From assembly GCA_016938235.1 (NCBI GenBank), contig JAFGVA010000049.1, positions 1 through 48,235 of the forward strand: a stretch of DNA of 48,235 nt, read 5' to 3'. The position numbers and the translations under genes are program-made. Origin of the DNA: Bacteroidales bacterium (GTDB taxonomy: Bacteria > Bacteroidota > Bacteroidia > Bacteroidales > UBA10428). Each line of letters begins with the position of its first letter. The stretch's first letter is position 1. The notes beneath the pieces were generated by a model. That model had not been told where the DNA came from. It worked only from the letters and a program-made list of their open reading frames with translations, and ran no database searches. Below, one piece after another: positions 39,453 to 48,235 of this stretch.

Positions 39453-40790
39453 ATGGAAAAGCGTATTGTTATTCTTGGAGCTGGAGAAAGCGGAACCGGA
39501 GCTGCGGTTCTGGCGAAGACTAAGGGATTCGAAGTTTTTGTTTCGGATCTTGGCAAAATTAAGCCTCACTACAAAGAAATTCTTTTTAACTACGAAATCG
39601 AATGGGAGGAGGAACAACATACCGAAAAGTATATCCTCAACGCCGATGAAGTAATAAAAAGTCCCGGTATTACAGATAAATCCGATATGGTACAACTTCT
39701 TATGAAGAAGAACATTCCTATCATATCAGAAATTGAATTTGCAGGTAGATATACCGAAGCAAAAAAAATCTGCATCACAGGAAGTAACGGAAAAACCACA
39801 ACAACTTCTTTGTTGCATCACATGTTGCGTCGTGCCGGATTAAATTGTGGTCTGGCCGGAAACGTAGGTAAAAGTTTTGCCATGCAGGTTGCAACAAAAA
39901 CATACGATTACTATGTAATTGAACTTTCAAGCTTTCAGCTTGATGGAATGTATAAATTCAAACCGGATATTTCAATTCTTCTCAATATTACACCGGATCA
40001 TCTCGACAGGTATAATTACAACATTCAGAACTATGTCGATTCAAAAATGAAGATTACTCAAAATCTCTCCGAAGACGATTACTTTATTTATTGTTCCGAT
40101 GATGAGATTACTATTGCTGAGCTCGAGAGAATTGTTTTACGCGCAAAACAATTAGAATTTTCACAGGAAAAGATAGTTGATAAGGGAGCATATGTCGATA
40201 ATGGCAATATGGTAGTAAAAGTAAATAACGACGAAATGTCAATGCCATTATCGGAGATGTCGTTAAAAGGTAAGCACAATACCTATAACTCTATGGCAGC
40301 AAGTATTGCCAGCAGGGTGTTGGAGATTAAAAAAGAAGTTATCAGAGAATGTCTGCAGGATTTTAAAGGTGTTGAGCACAGGCTTGAACGGTTTATTAAA
40401 GTACATGGAATAGAATTTATTAACGATTCAAAAGCAACTAATGTCAATTCAACCTGGTACGCCCTGGAATGTATGACAACACCTACTGTCTGGATAGTTG
40501 GCGGAGTAGATAAAGGCAATGATTATTCCAGTCTTGTACCATTGGTAAAAGACAAGGTAAAAGCTATTGTTTGCCTGGGAGTTGATAATTCAAAAATTCA
40601 CGAAGCATTTAAAGATTGTGTCGATAAAATAATTGATACATCATCGATGAAAGAAGCTGTAACAAAAGCTTATAAACTCGGCGAGAAAGAGGATACTGTT
40701 TTGCTGTCGCCGGCTTGTGCAAGCTTCGATTTGTTTAAAAGCTATGAAGATAGGGGTGAGCAATTCAAAGAGTGTGTTCGTGAACTATAA
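39453..40790 (+). CDS. murD: UDP-N-acetylmuramoylalanine--D-glutamate ligase MurD
   Basis: A 445-residue ligase that adds D-Glu to UDP-MurNAc-L-Ala. An N-terminal Rossmann-like UDP-binding fold (RIVILGAGESGTGAA) is followed by the ATP loop CITGSNGKTTTT, then YYVIELSSFQLD, NITPDHLDRY and NDSKATNVNSTWYAL. The C-terminal domain has WIVGGVDKGNDY and LLSPACASFDLFKSYEDRG. Length is normal and all key residues are present. It is separated from ftsW by 19 bases. Confidence 0.97.
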   Translation: MEKRIVILGAGESGTGAAVLAKTKGFEVFVSDLGKIKPHYKEILFNYEIEWEEEQHTEKYILNADEVIKSPGITDKSDMVQLLMKKNIPIISEIEFAGRYTEAKKICITGSNGKTTTTSLLHHMLRRAGLNCGLAGNVGKSFAMQVATKTYDYYVIELSSFQLDGMYKFKPDISILLNITPDHLDRYNYNIQNYVDSKMKITQNLSEDDYFIYCSDDEITIAELERIVLRAKQLEFSQEKIVDKGAYVDNGNMVVKVNNDEMSMPLSEMSLKGKHNTYNSMAASIASRVLEIKKEVIRECLQDFKGVEHRLERFIKVHGIEFINDSKATNVNSTWYALECMTTPTVWIVGGVDKGNDYSSLVPLVKDKVKAIVCLGVDNSKIHEAFKDCVDKIIDTSSMKEAVTKAYKLGEKEDTVLLSPACASFDLFKSYEDRGEQFKECVREL

Positions 40791-40809
40791 AAACTGATGT
40801 TCTGAAATA

Positions 40810-41994
40810 ATGGTTGAACGACTGAAAAAATATTTAAAAGGAGATTCTGTAATCTGGGGAGTAATAATTGCCCTCATGGTATTTTCTATGCTGGCTGTTT
40901 TTAGCTCAACAAAAACTCTGGCATACAGGTATCATGGTGGCAATGCAATGTATTATTGGTTCCGGCACAGCGCTTTTCTGTTTATAGGTTTTATCACAAT
41001 TTATTTTGTGCACCTGGTTCCATATAAATACTTCTCAAGATTATCGCAATTATTGCTTTATATTTCAGTTCCGCTGTTAGCCATTACTTTAGTTTTTGGT
41101 ACCAGTATCAACGATGCTTCACGCTGGCTGAGAGTACCAGGCATTGGGCTCACATTTCAGACTTCAGATCTTGCAAAAATTGTTCTAATTATGTTCCTGG
41201 CCCGTATGTTGTCGTTGAAACAAGATACGGTTAAGTCATACCGACAGGGTTTTCTTCCACTGGTAGCACCTGTAATAGTAATTTGTGGCCTGATTATGCC
41301 GGCAAACCTGTCAACAGCTGTTATACTTTTTGGTGTTTCAATGATTCTGATGTTTATTGGACGAATCAGATTTGCATATATTTTTGGCTTGTCGACACTT
41401 GCAATAGCTGTTATTATTGCTCTTATTTCAATAATGTTGCATCTCGAAGTGGAGGGAACCCGTGCCGAAACCTGGAAAAACAGGGTAGAGAATTACATCA
41501 GCCAGGATGATAAGGACGCCAGCTATCAATCCGATCAATCAAAAATTGCAATTGCTACCGGAGGTTTTATTGGCAGAGGCCCCGGTAACAGCGTTCAACG
41601 TGATTTCTTACCACATCCATATTCCGATTTTATTTTTGCCATAATTGTTGAAGAATACGGACTGATCGGAGGTATGCTGGTAATATTTTTATACCTGTAT
41701 TTACTTTTCAGGGCCGGTGTAATTGTGAATAAAAGTTCAAGAACCTTTCAGGCTTTTCTGGCCTATGGATTAACACTTATGCTTGTTTTACAGGCTATGG
41801 TAAATATGGCGGTGGCCGTAGGTATTTTCCCTGTTACAGGCCAACCCTTGCCGCTCATTTCAATGGGAGGTACATCTATATTATTTACAGCTGCTGCGCT
41901 GGGCATGATTCTTAGTGTAAGCAGAAGTATTGAAAAAGAATTAAAACTAAAAGCTGAAGCTGTGGCAGAAGCAGCAGTAGAAAATGAAGAGTAA
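40810..41994 (+). CDS. ftsW: Peptidoglycan glycosyltransferase FtsW
   Basis: A 394-residue SEDS-family membrane protein that polymerises lipid II at the septum as partner of FtsI. About ten membrane helices are visible. Family motifs include ASRWLRVPGIGLTFQTSDLAKI and the loop FIGRGPGNSVQRDFLPHPYSDFIFAIIVEEYG. VTGQPLPLISMGGTSILFTAAALG lies near the C-terminus. Its position in the dcw cluster, not beside an elongation PBP, supports FtsW over RodA. The last 11 bases overlap murG. Confidence 0.96.
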   Translation: MVERLKKYLKGDSVIWGVIIALMVFSMLAVFSSTKTLAYRYHGGNAMYYWFRHSAFLFIGFITIYFVHLVPYKYFSRLSQLLLYISVPLLAITLVFGTSINDASRWLRVPGIGLTFQTSDLAKIVLIMFLARMLSLKQDTVKSYRQGFLPLVAPVIVICGLIMPANLSTAVILFGVSMILMFIGRIRFAYIFGLSTLAIAVIIALISIMLHLEVEGTRAETWKNRVENYISQDDKDASYQSDQSKIAIATGGFIGRGPGNSVQRDFLPHPYSDFIFAIIVEEYGLIGGMLVIFLYLYLLFRAGVIVNKSSRTFQAFLAYGLTLMLVLQAMVNMAVAVGIFPVTGQPLPLISMGGTSILFTAAALGMILSVSRSIEKELKLKAEAVAEAAVENEE

Positions 41995-43084
41995 TTTACG
42001 TATCATAATAAGTGGAGGTGGAACAGGAGGACATATTTTTCCTGCTCTGGCAATTGCTGATGAAGTGAAAAGAAGGTATTCTGATGCGGATATACTTTTT
42101 GTTGGTGCTGAAAGCCGGATGGAAATGGAACGTGTTCCTGCTGCCGGTTATCAGATTGTTGGTCTGCCCGTTCAGGGATTAAAGCGAAAACTAAGTTTTG
42201 AAAATATAAAAGTCATTCTGAACTTCCTGAAAAGTCAGAGAATGGCAAAGAAAATTGTAAAAGATTTTAAACCCGATTTGGCAGTTGGTGTTGGCGGGTA
42301 TGCATCAGCTCCGCTAATCAGGGCAGCTGCTCAACTTCATATTCCATGTTTATTACAGGAGCAAAACTCTTATGCAGGCCTAAGCAATAAACTTCTTGCA
42401 AAAAAGGCAAAAACAATTTGTGTGGCATACGATAAAATGGACAGGTATTTTCCGGCAGATAAAATTGTTAACACAGGAAATCCGGTTAGGAAAATTGCAA
42501 TAAAAGAAGAATTAAAAGCCGAAGGCTACCGGCATTTTTCACTAAGTGGGAGCAAACCGGTGCTTTTTATAATGGGCGGTAGTTTAGGAGCCCGTACACT
42601 GAATAATGCAGTTGTAATGAGGCTTGAAGAAATTAAAAACACCAATATTGAAATATTGTGGCAAACAGGAAAATATTATTACAATAAACTGAAGGAAGAA
42701 ATTGGAGCAAATTTGCCGCAAAACCTGCACATGATGGACTTTGTTTCAAGAATGGACCTTGCCTACAATGTTTCAGACCTGGTTGTATCCCGCGCTGGTG
42801 CCTTGAGCCTATCAGAATTGTGCCTGGTAAAAAAACCTTCGGTTTTGGTACCATCACCAAATGTTGCTGAAGATCATCAGACAAAGAATGCACTGGCTCT
42901 GGCCGAAAAAGGAGCTGCCTTAATGATAAGGGATCAGGATGCAGAAGCCGTTCTTCTGGATAAGGCATTTGAACTGATTGCAGATGTTGAGAAACTAGAA
43001 GGTTTTGCTGCTGAGGCCGGAAAGCTGGCTAAACCAAATGCTACAGAAGATATTGTAGATGAACTGATTAAACTTTTGAAATAA
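41984..43084 (+). CDS. murG: Lipid II synthase MurG
   Basis: A 366-residue GT-B glycosyltransferase that transfers GlcNAc from UDP-GlcNAc to lipid I on the cytoplasmic face of the membrane. Glycine-rich loops IISGGGTGGHIFPALAIADE at the N-terminus and FIMGGSLGARTLNN in the second domain bind lipid and UDP-sugar. VVSRAGALSLSEL and EDHQTKNALALAEKGAA form the C-terminal donor site. It overlaps ftsW by 11 bases, and the murC ATG follows the stop codon after one base. Confidence 0.97.
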   Translation: MKSNLRIIISGGGTGGHIFPALAIADEVKRRYSDADILFVGAESRMEMERVPAAGYQIVGLPVQGLKRKLSFENIKVILNFLKSQRMAKKIVKDFKPDLAVGVGGYASAPLIRAAAQLHIPCLLQEQNSYAGLSNKLLAKKAKTICVAYDKMDRYFPADKIVNTGNPVRKIAIKEELKAEGYRHFSLSGSKPVLFIMGGSLGARTLNNAVVMRLEEIKNTNIEILWQTGKYYYNKLKEEIGANLPQNLHMMDFVSRMDLAYNVSDLVVSRAGALSLSELCLVKKPSVLVPSPNVAEDHQTKNALALAEKGAALMIRDQDAEAVLLDKAFELIADVEKLEGFAAEAGKLAKPNATEDIVDELIKLLK

Positions 43085-43085
43085 A

Positions 43086-44462
43086 ATGGATTTTTCAAAA
43101 ATCGATAGTGTATATTTTTTAGGTGTCGGAGGAATCGGAATGAGTTCCCTTGCCCGGTATTTCTATGCTCAGGGTAAGCATGTAGGTGGCTATGACCGGA
43201 CACCTTCAACACTTACCGAAAGCCTTGAATTACAGGGAATTCATATACACTTTGAAGACGATATAAATCTTATTCCTGAAAATTACAAGAACAAGGAAAC
43301 AACCCTGATTGTCAGAACTCCCGCAGTACCAAACGATCATAGCGAGCTTGTTTATTTCGGGGAAAACGGGTTTACCATGATGAAACGGGCACAGGTTCTT
43401 GGTTTACTGTTTAATGCCAGGAAAGGTATTGCCATTGCAGGTACTCATGGTAAAACCTCGGTTACAACATTTACTTCGTACCTTGTAAATGAATGCGGTA
43501 TTGATGCCAGTGCATTTCTAGGTGGTATTTCCAAGAATTACCATACAAACTTAATTTTAGGAGATTCAGAATATGTTATTGCCGAGGCCGATGAATTCGA
43601 CAGGTCTTTCCTTCAGCTCCATCCGTTTATTACGCTTGTAACGGCAATAGATTCCGACCATCTTGATATCTATAAAGACTTTGAGGATATAAAACAAACA
43701 TTTTCGAAATTTCTTGGACAAACTCAGGAAAACGGAATCATAATCCTCAAACATGGACTGGAAGTTTCTGTTCCGGAAAATTGTAAGTGTTACAGCTACT
43801 CTCTCGATAATGCATCAGCAGATTTCTTTGCTTCGGATATTTTTGTGAAAGATGGAAAATACAGGTTTTCATTCAATACACCCGATGGAAAAACTGAAGG
43901 TCTCTCCATACAGGTGCCGGGCAGAATAAACATTGAAAACTCGGTTGCTGCAATGGCCATAGCATGGTCATTGGGTGTTCCGGTTGAAAAACTTAAAAAT
44001 GTGTTGCCCGATTTAAAAGGGGTGGTTCGAAGATTTGATATACAGTATAAATCAGAAACATGTATTTATATCGACGATTATGCACATCATCCGCGGGAGT
44101 TAGATGCTGTTATCGGTTCGCTGAGAGATTTATATAAAAGCAAAAAAATTACCGCCGTTTTTCAGCCACACCTCTATTCAAGAACACGTGATTTTGCCGA
44201 TGAATTTGCTGAGAGTCTGTCAAAGCTGGATGAACTTATTTTATTGGACATTTACCCTGCACGTGAGAAACCCTTGCCAGGTGTGACTTCTGATATGCTT
44301 TTCGATAAAATTAAGGGGCCTGTGAAGCATCGCTGTTCAAAAGAAAACTTGCTTTATATGCTAAAAGAATTAAATATTGAGGTATTGCTTACGGTAGGTG
44401 CTGGCGATATCGACCAGTTTATAGAGCCTATAAAAAAGTATTTAATAAGTGAAGAAGCTTAA
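43086..44462 (+). CDS. murC: UDP-N-acetylmuramate--L-alanine ligase MurC
   Basis: A 458-residue ligase that adds L-Ala to UDP-MurNAc, the first peptide step. The N-terminal fold has YFLGVGGIGMSSLARY; the ATP loop is IAGTHGKTSVTTF. EADEFDRSFLQL, AIDSDHLDIY and YIDDYAHHPREL follow, and the C-terminal domain carries FQPHLYSRTRDF and LTVGAGDID. All are standard. The gene overlaps ftsQ by 14 bases. murB, ddl and murF, neighbours of murC in some other phyla, are absent from the cluster. Confidence 0.97.
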   Translation: MDFSKIDSVYFLGVGGIGMSSLARYFYAQGKHVGGYDRTPSTLTESLELQGIHIHFEDDINLIPENYKNKETTLIVRTPAVPNDHSELVYFGENGFTMMKRAQVLGLLFNARKGIAIAGTHGKTSVTTFTSYLVNECGIDASAFLGGISKNYHTNLILGDSEYVIAEADEFDRSFLQLHPFITLVTAIDSDHLDIYKDFEDIKQTFSKFLGQTQENGIIILKHGLEVSVPENCKCYSYSLDNASADFFASDIFVKDGKYRFSFNTPDGKTEGLSIQVPGRINIENSVAAMAIAWSLGVPVEKLKNVLPDLKGVVRRFDIQYKSETCIYIDDYAHHPRELDAVIGSLRDLYKSKKITAVFQPHLYSRTRDFADEFAESLSKLDELILLDIYPAREKPLPGVTSDMLFDKIKGPVKHRCSKENLLYMLKELNIEVLLTVGAGDIDQFIEPIKKYLISEEA

Positions 44463-45234
44463 GAAAATATCGGTCTGGATTGTTGTACTGGTCTATTTGA
44501 TTGGTATTTCTGGTTTTGTAACACAAAAGCATGAGGGTATTTTATGCAATAAAATTGAAGTAATAATTGCTGACAGCCTGGCCAAACGCTTTCTTAACAG
44601 AGACGATATCAATAAACTTATTTTAAGCAACAATCTTGCTGTTCTGGGAGAGCCTATTGCAAGCATAAATACCGATTCTATTGAGCGGCTTGTGCTGGCA
44701 AATACTATGGTTAAAAACTGCGAAGCATATACTACTGTCGATGGAAAACTGAATATTAAGGTAAACCAGCGGGAGCCTGTCGTACGAATTATTGATATGT
44801 ATAATCAGAACTACTACCTCGATGCCGAAGGAAGCATAATTACTATGTCATCCAGGTTTACACCCCATGTGCTTGTAGTAAACGGAAATATAAAAACCCC
44901 TTTTTCAATCCGAAAGGTGGAAAATATTTATGCTAAGCAATACGATAAAAAGGCAACTCACCTGAGAGAGATTCATGAGATGTCTATGTTCATTAAACAA
45001 AACCAATTCTGGAACTCTCAGATAGAACAGATGTATTTAAACAAAAAGGGTGAATACGAAATAATTCCTCGTGTTGGTCCGCATTTAATAATTCTCGGAA
45101 ACGCCGAAGGATTTAAGGAAAAGCTTGATAAACTCTGGATATTCTATAACGAAGGGCTGAAAAATACCGGATGGAATAAATACTTAAAAATCAATTTAAA
45201 ATACAAAGATCAAATAGTTTGTTCAAAAATATAA
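44449..45234 (+). CDS. ftsQ: Cell division protein FtsQ
   Basis: A 261-residue single-pass membrane protein starting at GTG 44449. A basic start is followed by one membrane helix (about 8-26; VWIVVLVYLIGISGF). A POTRA-like region covers about 30-105 (FLNRDDINKLIL, ERLVLANTMVKNCEAYTTV, LNIKVNQREPVVRI) and is followed by the FtsQ beta domain. The motif 'N-x-R-x-P-V-R-I' seen here as NQREPVVRI is typical of FtsQ/DivIB. It lies between murC and ftsA, as expected. It should form the FtsQLB complex with the ftsL product. Confidence 0.9.
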   Translation: MKKLKKISVWIVVLVYLIGISGFVTQKHEGILCNKIEVIIADSLAKRFLNRDDINKLILSNNLAVLGEPIASINTDSIERLVLANTMVKNCEAYTTVDGKLNIKVNQREPVVRIIDMYNQNYYLDAEGSIITMSSRFTPHVLVVNGNIKTPFSIRKVENIYAKQYDKKATHLREIHEMSMFIKQNQFWNSQIEQMYLNKKGEYEIIPRVGPHLIILGNAEGFKEKLDKLWIFYNEGLKNTGWNKYLKINLKYKDQIVCSKI

Positions 45235-45244
45235 TATTACCTAA

Positions 45245-46579
45245 ATGAGGCAGGAAAGTAAACATATTGCGGCAATCGACATAGGAACAACAAAGATTGT
45301 GGCCATTGTCGGCAAGCAGAACGAGAACGGCAAGCTCGAGGTTCTGGGTATGAGCAAAACTCCATCGACAGGTGTTAAACGCGGAGTTGTGCTAAACATC
45401 GAAGAAACAGTGAATGCTATTAAAACTTCTGTTGAAGAAGTAAAAAAACAATCGGGAGTTACCTTGCACGATGTTTATGTGGGTATTGCCGGTCAGCATA
45501 TAAAAAGTGTAAAAAACCGCGGCTATTTGAACCTAGGTCCAAATCGTGATGAAATTACAAAGTCTGATATCGATGCGCTGATTGCTGACATGCAAAAAAT
45601 TCCAATTGATCTGGGTGAAGAGATTATTCATGTATTGCCGCAGAATTATATTGTTGACCACGAAACAGGAGTAAAAAATCCGATTGGCATGTCGGGCAGG
45701 CGCCTCGAAGCAAACTTTCACATAGTTATTGGCGAGATAGCTTCGGCAAAAAATATTGAAAAATGCGTTAACCGCGTTGGCCTTAAAGTCAACCAGTTGA
45801 TTCTGGAACCCATTGCATCTTCGGCAGCCGTGCTTACCGACGATGAAAAGGAAGCAGGGGTTGCGCTTGTTGATATAGGAGGTGGTACTACCGATGTTGC
45901 AGTTTATTATGACGATGCAATACGCCATACAGCTGTTATACCTTTCGGTGGAAATGTAGTAACCATGGATATTAAAGAAGGTTGCTCAATTCTTACAAGA
46001 CAGGCTGAAGCTCTGAAAACCCAGTTTGGCATGGCTTTGGGCGACATTGCTCCCGAAGATAAAGTAGTTACGATACCTGGTATTAGCGGCCGCGAACCTA
46101 AGGAAATATCATTTAAGAGCCTGGCTTATATCATCCAGTCGCGTATGGAAGAAATTATTGATGCCGTAATGTTTGAAATTGAAAACTCCGACTGCCTTGA
46201 GAAACTAAGTGCCGGAATAGTTCTTACAGGGGGCGGGGCCATGCTGAAACACCTGGCTCAGTTAGTAAAATTCAGAACCGGATTAGATGTAAGGTTGGGC
46301 TATCCGAACGAATATCTGGCTTCAAACAGCCTCGATGAGATAAATCAACCCATGTATTCCACAAGTGTTGGCCTTTTGTTAAAAGGTGTTGAGAATCAAA
46401 GGGAAGGGATGAAATATGAGAAAACTGAAGAGCCTTTAAAGAAAGAAACCCTGGTAGAAGATGAATTTGAAGACGATGATGAAATGGAAGACAGAAGACA
46501 AGGTTCGGGAAAACTATTTGATGCTATTAAAAAAGGCTTTTCAACAATTTTTGAGGAAAAAGGAGCCAGCATGGATTAA
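45245..46579 (+). CDS. ftsA: Cell division protein FtsA
   Basis: A 444-residue actin-like ATPase that tethers FtsZ to the membrane. Nucleotide-binding motifs include AAIDIGTTKIVAIVG (phosphate 1), ALVDIGGGTTDVAVY (phosphate 2) and GIVLTGGGAMLKHLAQL (adenosine). The SHS2-type insertion with KRGVVLNIEETVNAI follows the first motif. An acidic linker (about 405-418) precedes a C-terminal amphipathic helix (GKLFDAIKKGFSTIFEEKG), the membrane-targeting sequence. It starts 10 bases after ftsQ; a 69-base gap with repeats separates it from ftsZ. Confidence 0.97.
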   Translation: MRQESKHIAAIDIGTTKIVAIVGKQNENGKLEVLGMSKTPSTGVKRGVVLNIEETVNAIKTSVEEVKKQSGVTLHDVYVGIAGQHIKSVKNRGYLNLGPNRDEITKSDIDALIADMQKIPIDLGEEIIHVLPQNYIVDHETGVKNPIGMSGRRLEANFHIVIGEIASAKNIEKCVNRVGLKVNQLILEPIASSAAVLTDDEKEAGVALVDIGGGTTDVAVYYDDAIRHTAVIPFGGNVVTMDIKEGCSILTRQAEALKTQFGMALGDIAPEDKVVTIPGISGREPKEISFKSLAYIIQSRMEEIIDAVMFEIENSDCLEKLSAGIVLTGGGAMLKHLAQLVKFRTGLDVRLGYPNEYLASNSLDEINQPMYSTSVGLLLKGVENQREGMKYEKTEEPLKKETLVEDEFEDDDEMEDRRQGSGKLFDAIKKGFSTIFEEKGASMD

Positions 46580-46586
46580 TAAGGGG

Positions 46587-46635
46587 GTGATCAGTGATCA
46601 GTGATCAGTAACCAGAAACTTTGAACTTTGAACTA
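46587..46635. repeat. Two short heptamer repeat tracts between ftsA and ftsZ
   Basis: Three copies of gtgatca (46587-46607) are followed by a second 7-base repeat, actttga twice and then acta. The first unit is the reverse complement and rotation of the actgatc variant in the 31416-31502 array, so the two loci carry the same repeat family in opposite orientation. The tract fills most of the 69-base gap before ftsZ. Confidence 0.88.
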
Positions 46636-46648
46636 GAAACTTACTATT

Positions 46649-48121
46649 ATGCAAGATTTAATGAACTTTGATATTCCTGTTAATCGTTCATCAATTATTA
46701 AGGTAATTGGTGTTGGCGGAGGTGGATCCAATGCAGTGAATCATATGTTCCGCAGAGGAATAAAAGATGTTGATTTTGTGATTTGCAATACCGATGCACA
46801 GGCTCTTGCCAATAGTCCGGTACCGGTAAAAATACAACTGGGATCATCATTAACAGAAGGACGAGGAGCAGGAAACAAGCCTGCAATTGGCCGCGAAGCT
46901 GCAATTGAAAACCTCGACGATATTATTGAAGTGTTGGCCAACAATACTAAAATGATCTTTATTACCGCCGGAATGGGTGGTGGTACAGGAACAGGTGCAG
47001 CCCCTGTAATTGCAAAAGCTGCTCAGGAACTGGGTATTCTTACTGTTGCCATTGTTACCATTCCATTCAGAAACGAGGGGCAGCGAAGAGTAAACCAGGC
47101 AATGGAAGGTATTGCTGAAATTGAAAAATATGTCGATTCTCTGCTTATCATTAATAACGAGAAAATACGTGAGATTTACGGCGACTTGAAAGTGTCGGAA
47201 GCCTTTGCCCGTGCCGATGATGTTATTGCTGTTGCTGCAAAAGGTATTGCTGAGATTATTACAGTTCATGGTTATATAAATGTTGACTTTGCCGATGTTG
47301 AAACGGTAATGACTAAGTCAGGTGTAGCTATAATGGGTTCTGGCACTGCCGAAGGTGACAAACGAGCCATTGATGCCGTTCAGACAGCCCTGAATTCGCC
47401 CTTGTTAAATGATAACAACATTTCCGGAGCAAGAAATATATTGATTAACATCACATCGGGCACCGAAGAAGCTACCATGGACGAAATTGGCCAGATTACC
47501 GATTATATTCAATCCTGTGCCGGTGATGATGCAGATTTAATCTGGGGTAATGGTATGGATGCAAATCTTATCGATGCAATAAGCGTAACGGTTATTGCCA
47601 CTGGATTTGAGACAAACAGTATTCCTGAAATTTATTTGCGCAAACGCCAGCTTGATAAAGTTACGCTGGAGAAAAATTTTACAATTGAAGAGCAACACAA
47701 TGCCGAAGAAAAAACCGGGTTCGAGGTGAGGGAGAAAAAACCAGAGCGCCCGCGCGAAAGCAATGTTGTAACTCAACGAACAATTGAATTCGATCTTTCA
47801 AGAGAGAGTGCTACTAATGAGTTGAGCACAAACTCTAATCTCGAGAAGAATTTTGTTACAAAAAAAGCAGCCGACAGGGTTAAAACTCTTAAGCGTAATT
47901 ACGAGCAAATGAAAGAGCTCAACTTAAGTAATCGTCAGCGATTATCAAATATCGAAGAACTTGAGAATCAACCAGCCTACCAACGTAAAAAGGTTCAGCT
48001 CGACAAGTCTACTCCTTCAACCGAAAAAAAAGTATCACGCTTTTCGCTGGAGGACGATGATGAAGAGGGGGGAGTGCGGTTGAGCAATAATAACCGCTAT
48101 TTACACGAGAATGTAGATTAA
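46649..48121 (+). CDS. ftsZ: Cell division GTPase FtsZ
   Basis: A 490-residue tubulin-like GTPase that forms the division ring. KVIGVGGGGSNAVNHM starts the GTPase fold. The tubulin signature GGGTGTGAAPVIA is near 110-122, and NTDAQAL, FRNEGQRRVNQA and the T7-loop region (NVDFADVETVM) are all present. A long C-terminal linker follows residue about 330, with a conserved peptide ELENQPAYQRKKVQLD (about 440-455). This resembles the FtsA-binding peptide of other FtsZ proteins and is followed by an acidic tail. The tail beyond the peptide makes it longer than the roughly 380-residue E. coli protein, as in other Bacteroidota. It is the last gene of the visible cluster. Confidence 0.97.
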   Translation: MQDLMNFDIPVNRSSIIKVIGVGGGGSNAVNHMFRRGIKDVDFVICNTDAQALANSPVPVKIQLGSSLTEGRGAGNKPAIGREAAIENLDDIIEVLANNTKMIFITAGMGGGTGTGAAPVIAKAAQELGILTVAIVTIPFRNEGQRRVNQAMEGIAEIEKYVDSLLIINNEKIREIYGDLKVSEAFARADDVIAVAAKGIAEIITVHGYINVDFADVETVMTKSGVAIMGSGTAEGDKRAIDAVQTALNSPLLNDNNISGARNILINITSGTEEATMDEIGQITDYIQSCAGDDADLIWGNGMDANLIDAISVTVIATGFETNSIPEIYLRKRQLDKVTLEKNFTIEEQHNAEEKTGFEVREKKPERPRESNVVTQRTIEFDLSRESATNELSTNSNLEKNFVTKKAADRVKTLKRNYEQMKELNLSNRQRLSNIEELENQPAYQRKKVQLDKSTPSTEKKVSRFSLEDDDEEGGVRLSNNNRYLHENVD

Positions 48122-48182
48122 TTCTAATCGTCATTCCGGAATCTCTATTTAGTTGATCCTTAAAATACGATTATATTCCTGA

Positions 48183-48205
48183 TTATTAACATATTATGTT
48201 AATAA
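48183..48205 (+). terminator. A/T-rich hairpin downstream of ftsZ
   Basis: TTATTAACAT and its exact complement are separated by 3 bases, 62 bases after the ftsZ stop. There is no T-run after the stem, so this may be a weak terminator or a protein-binding site. Confidence 0.4.
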
Positions 48206-48235
48206 CTTAGCAAAAATTCGAGGGCTAATTTGCAA

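Overview
The window comes from a Bacteroidota chromosome, most likely a Bacteroidales/Marinilabiliales-type organism (the rank below phylum is inference). The evidence is: several very large secreted proteins with a C-terminal type IX secretion (T9SS) sorting domain; membrane sensors made of Reg_prop beta-propeller and Y_Y_Y domains; low-GC DNA; matches to the Bacteroidota -7 promoter motif TAnnTTTG; and a dcw cell-wall/division cluster in the Bacteroidota order.

Region 1 (1-12304, minus strand) holds two paralogous giant surface proteins, each with a GEVED domain, many Asp-rich FG-GAP/VCBS repeats, FN3, PKD and Ig-like modules. The left one runs off the window edge. The right one is cut in two by a complete IS1380-family element (7730-9382) with 18-bp inverted ends and a 5-bp target duplication. 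Removing the element plus one duplication rejoins a single open frame of about 1,963 residues.

Region 2 (12534-31381) is an accessory region of sensing and surface genes. Two paralogous plus-strand sensors (12534-15758 and 28160-31381) have a periplasmic propeller, one membrane helix, a coiled coil and a SpoIIE/PP2C phosphatase output. Between them are a lipoprotein gene (15877-17061) and two minus-strand beta-helix surface proteins with CUB and T9SS sorting domains (17087-21819 and 21853-26280). The first of these is frameshifted at a run of seven G. The second sensor is the last gene of an apparent three-gene operon: an exported protein with a DUF5683-like segment, an exported caspase-like protease and the propeller-SpoIIE sensor. 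This is the best candidate in the window for a little-described signalling system.

Region 3 (31382-32837) contains a heptamer tandem array, a PlsC-type acyltransferase gene on the minus strand, and a 483-base intergenic stretch. That stretch holds a strong hairpin with no obvious parent gene and a four-box MraZ operator.

Region 4 (32838-48121, plus strand) is the dcw cluster: mraZ, rsmH, ftsL-like, ftsI (with PASTA), murE, mraY, murD, ftsW, murG, murC, ftsQ, ftsA, ftsZ. The genes overlap or lie very close together, except for a 69-base ftsA-ftsZ gap containing heptamer repeats. Together they build the lipid-linked peptidoglycan precursor and the divisome. murF, murB and ddl are not in the cluster. 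No tRNA, rRNA or CRISPR array was recognised.
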